Assembly: GCA_039984715.1 (NCBI GenBank)
Contig: JBDWUA010000016.1
Coordinates: forward strand, 372,001 to 436,000
Direction: 5' to 3'
DNA length: 64,000 nt
Origin: JABSSA01 sp039984715
GTDB lineage: Bacteria; Pseudomonadota; Alphaproteobacteria; Rhodobacterales; Rhodobacteraceae
Part shown: one piece after another, positions 24,626 through 32,048 of the stretch
How positions within the stretch are numbered: position 1 is the stretch's first letter
Layout of the letters: the number at the start of each line of letters is the position of its first letter
Position numbers and translations under genes: made by a program
Notes under the pieces: model-generated
What the model was told of the DNA's origin: nothing
Database searches by the model: none
What the model saw: the letters and a program-made list of their open reading frames with translations, nothing else

Positions 24626-26785
24626 TTAAGCGACAGCGTCAGCGAAGCTTTGACGATAGATGTCCGACAGGTCTGCAAGCGGGGCTTCGTTGTTTGCGAA
24701 TTTGACGGTGTCGCCGGTAAAGCGGCCAACAGATTCGATGTACAATCCGGCCTGTCCTGCGGCGATCATCAACGCTTCGGCTTGATCGAAATTGCAGGCG
24801 ATCAGATAACGGCCCTGATCTTCGCCAAACAATAGCCCCATGTCGTCGGTGTCCAGTTGAACCCCAACCTCTGTTGCCTCGGACAATTCAAAAGCGGCCA
24901 GTGCAAGCCCACCATCTGATATGTCAGTGCAGGCTGTGATCAAGTCGCGATTGGCGCGGACGAATTCGCCTGCGCGTCGTTCTGCATCCAGATCAACAGG
25001 TGGGGCGTCGCCTTCGGCGCGGCCAAAAACCTCGGCCAGTAAGGCAGATTGCCCCAAATGACCTGTAGTTTCACCAAGGACCAAAGCGACATGACCTTCG
25101 CGTACGTCCGTTCCAATGACTTGATCGACCTGTTCCAAAAGACCTACGGCACCGATGGTTGGTGTGGGCAGGATCGCGTCACCGTCTGTTTCATTATAAA
25201 GGGACACGTTGCCAGACACGATTGGCATATCCAATGCTTGGCAGGCTTGACCAATACCGTCCAAGGCAAAAATAAACTGACCCATGATCGACGGTTTTTC
25301 AGGATTGCCAAAGTTCAGGTTGTCTGTTGTTGCCAATGGCTTGGCACCAACCGCGCACAAGTTGCGATACGCTTCGGCCACCGCTTGTTTGCCGCCCTCA
25401 AGAGGGTTGGCCGCCACATAGCGTGGTGTCACATCGGATGTGAAGGCCAGCGCCTTGTCCGTGCCATGAACACGTATGATGCCCGCGCCAATCCCGGGGA
25501 TGCGGGTGCTGTCGGCCATGACCATCGTGTCGTATTGTTCGTAAACCCATTGTTTCGCCGCATAATTCGGGCTGGCAATAAGTGCTTTGAGGCCGTCAAT
25601 CGGATCGACACGTGGAACATCCCCAAGGTTCGCAGCAGGTGCTGGTTCTTCCCATGGGCGATCATATTCCGGTGCTTCGGAGGACAATTTGGACAGAGGT
25701 AAATCCGCTTTGACCTCGCCATTTAGGCAGATCAAAAACCGATCCTCAGCCACGGTTTCACCGACAATCGCGAAATCGAGGTCCCATTTGTCAAAGACGG
25801 CTTTTGCTTCTGCTTCAAGTTCCGGTTTCAGGACCATCAACATGCGTTCTTGGGATTCTGACAACATCATTTCATATGCAGTCATGTTTTCTTCGCGAAC
25901 GGGTACTTTTTCCAGATCGAGGCGCACGCCCAATCCGCCCTTGTCGCCCATTTCGACGGCCGAACAGGTCAAGCCTGCGGCGCCCATGTCTTGAATGGAA
26001 ATCACAGCGCCGGTTTGCATCAGCTCGAGGGTGGCTTCCATCAGCCGTTTTTCGGTGAACGGATCGCCAACCTGAACTGTGGGGCGCTTTTCCTCGATGG
26101 TATCGTCAAATTCTGCTGATGCCATGGTTGCACCGCCGACGCCGTCGCGTCCGGTTTTTGCACCCAGATAGACCACGGGCATGCCGATACCGGACGCGGC
26201 CGAATAGAAAATCTTGTCCGCATCGGCAAGACCTGCTGCAAATGCGTTGACCAGACAATTTCCGTTGTAGGCCGGATCAAATCGCACTTCGCCGCCCACG
26301 CAAGGGACGCCAAAGCAGTTTCCATACCCACCGACGCCTGCGACCACACCATTCACAAGCTGACGCGTTTTGTGGTGGTCAGGTTCGCCAAAGCTGAGCG
26401 AATTCATCGATGCGATTGGACGCGCGCCCATTGTAAAGACGTCACGCAGAATGCCGCCCACGCCGGTGGCCGCCCCTTGATAGGGTTCGATGTAACTGGG
26501 GTGGTTGTGGCTTTCCATTTTGAAAACAACGGCCTGTCCATCCCCGATGTCGACAACGCCCGCATTTTCGCCAGGTCCACAAATCACTTGTGGGCCGGTG
26601 GTTGGCAGCTTTTTGAGGTGCAATTTGGAGGATTTATAGGAGCAATGTTCGTTCCACATGGCCGAGAAAATTCCGAGCTCTGTAAACGTCGGTTCGCGCC
26701 CGATGATTTCGAGGATGCGCGCATATTCGTCAGCGTTGATACCGTGTGACGCAATCAATTCGTCGGTGATTTTTGGTTCTTGCAT
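24626..26785 (-). CDS. purL: Phosphoribosylformylglycinamidine synthase subunit PurL
   Basis: PurL is the ATP-dependent synthetase subunit of the PurS-PurQ-PurL complex, which converts FGAR to FGAM. At 719 residues this is the small form that needs separate PurQ and PurS, which are not in this window. Motifs include MWNEHCSYKSSK near residue 45, FKMESHNHPSYIEPYQGAATGVGGI, and the second-half ATP-site repeat with GLVVG-like ETTGHLGQS and ITACTDISDGGLALAA. The start at 26785 agrees with family length. The Stf0 remnant lies just upstream on the same strand. Confidence 0.97.
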   Translation of the reverse strand: MQEPKITDELIASHGINADEYARILEIIGREPTFTELGIFSAMWNEHCSYKSSKLHLKKLPTTGPQVICGPGENAGVVDIGDGQAVVFKMESHNHPSYIEPYQGAATGVGGILRDVFTMGARPIASMNSLSFGEPDHHKTRQLVNGVVAGVGGYGNCFGVPCVGGEVRFDPAYNGNCLVNAFAAGLADADKIFYSAASGIGMPVVYLGAKTGRDGVGGATMASAEFDDTIEEKRPTVQVGDPFTEKRLMEATLELMQTGAVISIQDMGAAGLTCSAVEMGDKGGLGVRLDLEKVPVREENMTAYEMMLSESQERMLMVLKPELEAEAKAVFDKWDLDFAIVGETVAEDRFLICLNGEVKADLPLSKLSSEAPEYDRPWEEPAPAANLGDVPRVDPIDGLKALIASPNYAAKQWVYEQYDTMVMADSTRIPGIGAGIIRVHGTDKALAFTSDVTPRYVAANPLEGGKQAVAEAYRNLCAVGAKPLATTDNLNFGNPEKPSIMGQFIFALDGIGQACQALDMPIVSGNVSLYNETDGDAILPTPTIGAVGLLEQVDQVIGTDVREGHVALVLGETTGHLGQSALLAEVFGRAEGDAPPVDLDAERRAGEFVRANRDLITACTDISDGGLALAAFELSEATEVGVQLDTDDMGLLFGEDQGRYLIACNFDQAEALMIAAGQAGLYIESVGRFTGDTVKFANNEAPLADLSDIYRQSFADAVA

Positions 26786-26863
26786 GCGTATCCCCCGGGA
26801 GTTTGCGCGCTTCTTAGTGCAAGGGCGCGTTCGGGGAAAGAGGGGATGCGCAGAGGAGGGCCT

Positions 26864-27463
26864 TTACCTATGTTTGCTTGAGTGTTCTGCACGAAAACGA
26901 TCAGCCCATTCTTGGTTGGTCAGATCTGCAAGCTTGGCGACGCCGATGGTGATGTCTTCGACGTTGGCGTTACTCTGTCCTAGTGCGTTCAGAATGCGGG
27001 CGAGTGTTGCTTTTGGGCGCTCTGATAATTCGGCATAGGTCACGCGTAGCGGATCTAGCTTTTGTTGTTCGAACCATTTGATCCAAGCATCTTCCAATGC
27101 GTTCATGCATTCAAGTTCGCGTGTGATCGAGACATCATCATAAACAAGCGGCTTTGGTTGCGCTGTACGCTCAATTTCGGTGCCATCGCCTGCCAAATGC
27201 CAAAGACCAGATTGGAAAGCTTTGACCAAAGAAACGGCCTGGTCCAATTTGCTTGTGCGTGTCAGAAGTATGAACAGGGTTTCTCCGAAGACTGTATTGA
27301 TGCGTTGCCGGTCGTTTGACTGGTCAGGATGCAACTTTTTGAGTTGTTTGAGAATGAATGGAAGACTTTGCCCCTGAAGTCGTAGTCCAAACACATCTGT
27401 TGTTCCGGTCCCTCGGTTTTGCGCGCCTTCGTCTGTGGCTTCGTGCGGATGGAAGCATTTTAG
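26864..27463 (-). pseudogene. Stf0-family sulfotransferase remnant, N-terminus lost
   Basis: The C-terminal two thirds of a Stf0 sulfotransferase are intact. FGLRLQGQSLPFILKQL, LLTRTSKLDQAVSLVKAFQSGLWH and AWIKWFEQQKLDPLRVTYAELSERP correspond in order to the family's FGxKLMW, H-RxDxVxQAVS-x-x-x-A-x-Q and W-x-x-WF-x-x-x-x-x-P-x-x-V-x-Y blocks. The frame can be followed upstream of a GTG (27394) through a CFHPHE segment to a TAA at 27464-27466. The PAPS-binding SxRSGSTLL loop that should begin about 80 residues before FGLRL is absent, and I could not find it in the other frames back to 27600. It lies upstream of purL on the same strand. Confidence 0.6.
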
Positions 27464-27670
27464 TTACGAACGCATGACTTTGTCTGTTTCAATGGATTGA
27501 GATCAACAAGAAATTGCTGAACGCAAGTTCTAGCAAATCGGGTTCGAGCTGTTGTTGCTGTTCGAAGGCTTAAATCTTGAAAGAGAAAGAGGTTTTTGCG
27601 AAAGGCGCGAACCGTTGGCAGGTCATGGAAATCGGATAGTATTTGGGTAATGTGTTGAACTAATCAAAAA

Positions 27671-27696
27671 CGCCGCGCTTTAAGCTATGCGCGGCG
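27671..27696 (-). terminator. Intrinsic terminator after the small secreted protein
   Basis: CGCCGCGC and GCGCGGCG form a perfect 8-base stem around a 10-base loop. On the minus strand the stem is followed by TTTTTGATTA, a good U-tract. It lies 50 bases beyond the stop of the 27747 gene. The stretch from 27467 to 27746 contains no gene I can support. Confidence 0.8.
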
Positions 27697-27746
27697 CAGT
27701 TTTATAATAAGAGGGTCGTGGCGTTTTCGTGATTCCGTCAAGTTTC

Positions 27747-28139
27747 TTAGTTGCTTAACAGAACGACGTCGGCGGGTGCGCTCGAATCTGATCCCGATTT
27801 CTGCGTGCGTTGACGGATGAAATTGCGGCTGGCATCGACGACGATGTTACCACCTTTTACGGTTAGCAAATCTTGCCTTGTGGTAAGGATGACCTCGCGG
27901 CCGCGCAGAGAATGGATCGATCTGTTGCGTGCGCTAATAAAGACGCGAACGCGACCATTGCCCATTAGGCGAATGCCGTTCAGATTGCCCAAAAGTGCCC
28001 CATCCGAAGATAGAATTTTAGCGCTGCGAGAGGTTTTGATTGAATCGATCTCACCGGCGGAGATGTCTGCGTAGGCTGGGGCCGCTGCGATGGACAGCGC
28101 CGCTAGCCCGGCGGCTATTACAGTTTTCATACGTTGCAT
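27747..28139 (-). CDS. Small secreted protein of unknown function
   Basis: The 130-residue precursor begins with a signal peptide (MKTVIAAGLAALSIAAAPAYA, cleavage probably after AYA). The start at 28139 has GAGGT five bases upstream; an ATG three codons later is less well placed. The mature part alternates short hydrophobic strands and charged turns (SAKILSSDGALLGNLNGIRL, GREVILTTRQDLL), a pattern reminiscent of small beta-barrels such as PRC-type domains, though I cannot assign it. It ends with a disordered-looking tail. It is a monocistronic unit with its own terminator. Confidence 0.6.
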   Translation of the reverse strand: MQRMKTVIAAGLAALSIAAAPAYADISAGEIDSIKTSRSAKILSSDGALLGNLNGIRLMGNGRVRVFISARNRSIHSLRGREVILTTRQDLLTVKGGNIVVDASRNFIRQRTQKSGSDSSAPADVVLLSN

Positions 28140-28459
28140 GGATTACCTCATATGGTTGCTTGTAATGATGTGGGGCGCAAACTCGCATAGCAAAAGAGAG
28201 TGTCACGTGGTTGTGTGCCTTCGCGATGAAACGCGTTGCCGCAAGATTGAGGTAAATGAACCAACTGACGTCAACGGCGTCTTGCAGCACTGCCTATGTT
28301 TGGCTTTTTGCGTGGAACGTCTCAGACTTAGGCTGAGATGTAACAGATGCCGATGACATTCCTTTTGATCGAAGGAAATGAAGGGAGGTTCAAGATAAGC
28401 CTCAAAAAACGTCGCCCTTTGTAACGCGATGAAGCGACCCGTTTACGCACACAAAGCGA
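28140..28459. other. Intergenic stretch between the MscS-type gene and the small secreted protein
   Basis: No gene is supported in these 320 bases. Two short hairpins are present: TCTCAG/CTGAGA (28320-28338) and TTCCTT/AAGGAA (28359-28377). On the minus strand a CCTCCC sits beside the second hairpin (28383-28388 region), the same anti-Shine-Dalgarno-like core seen in the small RNA candidate near 30830. The stretch must hold the promoter of the 28139 gene. Confidence 0.4.
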
Positions 28460-30724
28460 TTAGTCGCCGGGTTTTGATCCCGCTGGCGCGGCATCGGTCA
28501 TCTCTTGGACTGCTTGGGTAGCCGCGGCGGAAATGGCGGTCTTATCCTCATTTGTCAGGTTTTCTTTGTCATCCATGTCGGGAAGGGCCACGCGCACCTC
28601 GCGGCGGGCAAATTCCAAACCGTTTTCGGCAAAGGCGGCATTCACCCGATTGTAAATCTCTTTGCGAAGGACAAATTGTTTGCCGGGTTTGGCCATGAAT
28701 TTTCCGCGGATTACGATGCCGACGTCGTCAAACGCGAACACGCCTTGTGATTTGAAGGGTTGCAGAAAATCGTCTTTGAATTCGGGCATTGCAAGCATGT
28801 CCTGACCGATTTTCTTGAATATCTTTTTGACCTTGTTTGGATCCGTCCCAAACGGAACCGTAAAGCGAAGTTTCATAATCACCCAATCTCGGCTGAAATT
28901 GGTGATTTTTGGAATTTCGCCATAAGGCAAAGTGTGCACCGGACCCTTGTGGTGACGCAACTGCATTGAGCGGATCGAGATTTTTTCGACAGTGCCCATG
29001 GTGCCTTCGACTTCGACATACTCACCTGTGCGGAATGCGTCATCAATCAAGAAGAAGATGCCAGACACGACATCGGTCACCAGCTTTTGGGCGCCAAAAC
29101 CAATCGCCAAACCGATGATACCAGCACCAGCCAGCAATGGGGTTGTGTCCACACCAACATTCCCCAGCCCCAACAAAAGGAACACGATCGCAATTGTCGC
29201 GCGGGACACGCCTAGGATCAAAGGAAGGACGGTAGACAACCGAGAACCACCAGCTCCGCCACCGTCGCCACCGCCCATTTCTTCGTTTTCGGGGTCATAG
29301 CCCGATGCGGTTTGTTCGGCGGCTAATTTGCGATTTATCCATAAGGAAACGATTTCGTAGACGAGGTATCCGATGGACAAGATCATCAGAAACTCGATTA
29401 AATTGGCGGCAAATCGTTCGCCGACTCCTGCCGTTGCAATTGTGGATGGCGTCATGCCCCAGAACCCGGCAATCATCATTAGAACTATGCCAAAGACCAC
29501 GACGCGACCTATGCGAATATAGGATCGTTTCGTTGACGCATAGGCACGTTCAGCAACAGCACCTTCACCTGTCATGGCTGGCGCGAGGTGACGCACCAAC
29601 CCCCGGATCAAGGTGTCCATGGCTGGGGCGAACAACATAAGCGCCATTGTTTTGTAATGTGGCGCACTGGAAAGCAGCTTAAAATTCCCATAACTGGCGA
29701 CGATGTTGACGACCCACCATGTCCCCATACAAACCAATATACCGAAATAGGGAAATGCGTTTGCAATCCGTTCTTCCATGGGGCTGACGTCGGGATCTTT
29801 CCCACGCATCATCATGATCATGCCCTCGCGATACCGCCAGATCACAATCGCTGCGTAAACGTGCACCGAAAAATTGATCCAAAACCCAAGACGAGTTTCC
29901 CCAACAGGAACACCATTCGCAGCGTTAAACGGAATGATGACAGCGCCGACGCCGATCAAAAATGCGAACCAAAAATTGTGAAAAACAACGGCCTTGGCTG
30001 TCGCATCATCGGAGTGAACAAATCGATACTGTGGATTGTAGGGCGCCATGGTAAACCGACCTATGGCAACTGCCAAACGAGGAAGGCCAATAAGATACGG
30101 GCCGACAAGCAGCATAAGCGGGTGATAATATTGTGGAACGAAATGAAGGGTCAGCAAGCGCGCGACAAAAATGAACACACCGACAGCCACAATTTCACTG
30201 GTCAATCGTGTCAGCAGTCCGAAGATTGATTGCCGCATTGTTGGATTTTCTTCAGCGACTTTCGGTAAAACCAACCATTTTCTGATCAAAAAGCGAAAAA
30301 TCAGTTCTACGACCAATGCGCCAGCAAGAACCATTATCATGTAGCCGGCGGTTTTCAATAATCCCTTTGTTCCGACAAACCCGTAAAAATTGGAAAATGC
30401 TTTGACTTGGCTGCTGTAAAGAATTGGCAGCTTTGCAATCGCTTCGGTGACGCCTTTGATGGATCCTGACGTGGCGTGGTACAGAAAATCGGAAAGCCCG
30501 CTGGTTTCTTCGTCTGCGGAAACCGCCTGGGTATTGAGTTGTTCCAGCAAGAGATCTCGAACTTGAGTATCTGACAGGCGGGATAACAATGCATTTGCAG
30601 CTTCAGGTGTGAGCGGATCAGGCAAGGTGACTTGCACGTCGGTTGCAGCTGTCCCTGTTAAGCTCACTTGTGCAAAAGCAGGCGCGCATAGCCACAAAAG
30701 AATTACAATTACTCGAAAAATCAC
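28460..30724 (-). CDS. MscS-family mechanosensitive channel, large form
   Basis: This inner-membrane channel-type protein is about 754 residues if it starts at the GTG at 30724, where GGTGG lies upstream and the signal peptide begins at once (VIFRVIVILLWLCAPAFAQ). After a periplasmic helical region of about 140 residues come roughly ten membrane segments. The final one is the pore helix GLAIGFGAQKLVTDVVSGIFFLIDD, followed by the MscS beta domain (GEYVEVEGTMGTVEKISIRSM and LPYGEIPKITNFSRDW). A cytosolic tail ends the protein. A glycine-rich insert lies before the last segments. It is expected to relieve osmotic downshock. Confidence 0.9.
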   Translation of the reverse strand: MIFRVIVILLWLCAPAFAQVSLTGTAATDVQVTLPDPLTPEAANALLSRLSDTQVRDLLLEQLNTQAVSADEETSGLSDFLYHATSGSIKGVTEAIAKLPILYSSQVKAFSNFYGFVGTKGLLKTAGYMIMVLAGALVVELIFRFLIRKWLVLPKVAEENPTMRQSIFGLLTRLTSEIVAVGVFIFVARLLTLHFVPQYYHPLMLLVGPYLIGLPRLAVAIGRFTMAPYNPQYRFVHSDDATAKAVVFHNFWFAFLIGVGAVIIPFNAANGVPVGETRLGFWINFSVHVYAAIVIWRYREGMIMMMRGKDPDVSPMEERIANAFPYFGILVCMGTWWVVNIVASYGNFKLLSSAPHYKTMALMLFAPAMDTLIRGLVRHLAPAMTGEGAVAERAYASTKRSYIRIGRVVVFGIVLMMIAGFWGMTPSTIATAGVGERFAANLIEFLMILSIGYLVYEIVSLWINRKLAAEQTASGYDPENEEMGGGDGGGAGGSRLSTVLPLILGVSRATIAIVFLLLGLGNVGVDTTPLLAGAGIIGLAIGFGAQKLVTDVVSGIFFLIDDAFRTGEYVEVEGTMGTVEKISIRSMQLRHHKGPVHTLPYGEIPKITNFSRDWVIMKLRFTVPFGTDPNKVKKIFKKIGQDMLAMPEFKDDFLQPFKSQGVFAFDDVGIVIRGKFMAKPGKQFVLRKEIYNRVNAAFAENGLEFARREVRVALPDMDDKENLTNEDKTAISAAATQAVQEMTDAAPAGSKPGD

Positions 30725-30792
30725 GTTTCCACCCCGGATTGCGTCTTTTCGCACCGTGACGAAATATTTGATGCGGCTTCAAGGGAAAAATG

Positions 30793-30869
30793 AAAAAAAA
30801 GGCCGAGCAATGCTCGGCCAAGTCCAACAGGGAGGTATGAAGATGATGCAAAAAACGATCATCGTCTTC
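30793..30869 (-). ncRNA. Candidate small RNA with exposed CCUCCC motif
   Basis: On the minus strand, in order: a hairpin (GATGAT/ATCATC, extendable by GAA/TTC past a 3-base bulge; 30839-30869), a single-stranded stretch containing ACCTCCC (30830-30836), then a strong intrinsic terminator (GGCCGAGCA/TGCTCGGCC, 30801-30819) followed by eight T. This is the architecture of anti-Shine-Dalgarno small RNAs known in Rhodobacterales and Rhizobiales. It could equally be the 3' end of the LysR gene's transcript, which ends 103 bases upstream. No clear promoter is seen. Confidence 0.5.
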
Positions 30870-30971
30870 ACAAATCGAATTAAGACTGCGTAAAGATTCT
30901 CGCAAGGCGCATTTGGCTGAACTTTGGTCAAACCCGATATGCAATCTGCGCATAGCTTGTGCAAATAGGTG

Positions 30972-31877
30972 CTAAACTGCCTCTTTTTCGCGCAGTTTCT
31001 TGCGATCCAGTGCGATTTCTGCCTGAACAAAGTCACGAAAGGCCGAGATACGTTTAGACTGCCGCAATTCTTCAGGATATGCAAGGAAAACAGGCACTTC
31101 CGCGCTTTCGATGTCTGGTAGAACCCGCACAAGTTCGGGGGAATTCGTCGCGACATACCCAGGCAGGACACCCAGCCCTAGATTGTTTTTCACTGCCTGA
31201 AGCACACCATAATAGTGGTTCACAGTCAGTTTGGATTGGATCGGGTAGGTCATCAACATCTGTACAAGACTTAAACCGGCCGCGACTTGGCTGGAATTAG
31301 TGTTCTGACAGACCAGACGATGATCGCTTAATTCTTCAAGTGAACTGGGGTCACCAACTTTATCGAGATAAGCCTGTGTCGCGTAAATTCGCATGCGAAT
31401 GCTCATGAGGCGTTTGCGAATAAGATCGGCTTGGCTGGGTTCTTTCATACGAATGGCGACGTCAGCTTCGCGCATCGGCAAATCCAAGACACGTTCTTCC
31501 AACATCAGATCGACACTGAGGTCAGGATATTGTTCGTATAATTTGGGTAGCCTCGGAGCTAGCCACAATGTGCCAAACCCGGTCGTCGTTGTGACACGAA
31601 GATCGCCGAACACTTCTTCTTCGCTGTCACGAATACGCGCAGCCGCAGCATCCAAACGCTTGTTCATGGCAACAGTTGCATCAAACAACAATTCACCCTG
31701 TTCCGTCAGGATAAGGCCACGTGCGTGTCTGTGAAAAAGCGTCGCCCCAAGCGATTCTTCCAAAGCGCGTACTTGTCGACTGACCGCTGATTGGCTGAGA
31801 TTCAGTTTGTCGCCAGCATGAGTTAAACTCCCTGCATCTGCGACTGCATGAAAAATTCTGAGTTTGTCCCAATCCAT
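30972..31877 (-). CDS. LysR-family transcriptional regulator
   Basis: The 301-residue protein has a typical LysR winged helix-turn-helix at residues 1-60 (LRIFHAVADAGSLTHAGDKLNLSQSAVSRQVRALE) and a substrate-binding domain after it. Ligand specificity cannot be read from the sequence. It is divergent from the indolepyruvate oxidoreductase gene 171 bases away and may control it; LysR proteins commonly regulate a divergent neighbour. The gap contains the inverted repeat GGTCA-N7-TGACC. Confidence 0.93.
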   Translation of the reverse strand: MDWDKLRIFHAVADAGSLTHAGDKLNLSQSAVSRQVRALEESLGATLFHRHARGLILTEQGELLFDATVAMNKRLDAAAARIRDSEEEVFGDLRVTTTTGFGTLWLAPRLPKLYEQYPDLSVDLMLEERVLDLPMREADVAIRMKEPSQADLIRKRLMSIRMRIYATQAYLDKVGDPSSLEELSDHRLVCQNTNSSQVAAGLSLVQMLMTYPIQSKLTVNHYYGVLQAVKNNLGLGVLPGYVATNSPELVRVLPDIESAEVPVFLAYPEELRQSKRISAFRDFVQAEIALDRKKLREKEAV

Positions 31878-31979
31878 AACGCACCTTCACTGCAGTTGTG
31901 GGCTAATAGACCGAAAAGTTCTTAAATTCTATGCAGATCAACAAAACTTATAGCGGTTCGGCGCAGATTTTCCTAGGCG

Positions 31980-31996
31980 GGTCAGTATTTGTGACC
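31980..31996. promoter_or_regulatory. Inverted repeat, possible LysR operator
   Basis: GGTCA and TGACC flank a 7-base spacer, 53 bases before the start of the divergent oxidoreductase gene. The size and the T-N11-A geometry are compatible with a LysR-type recognition site, but no binding evidence can be drawn from one copy. Confidence 0.35.
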
Positions 31997-32048
31997 TATT
32001 ATTGCGTTAAAGATGTGCAAAAGTGATCGCAGCAGGGGAGGCCAGTCG

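Noticed and set aside
25049..25702. 217-codon plus-strand frame opposite purL
   Set aside because: purL is certain on the other strand and the frame encodes no recognisable protein.
30831..30891. 16-codon ORF with a perfect GGGAGGT ribosome site on the plus strand
   Set aside because: The motif is better explained as the complement of a CCUCCC loop in a minus-strand RNA that ends in a strong terminator; no downstream plus-strand gene would benefit from a leader.
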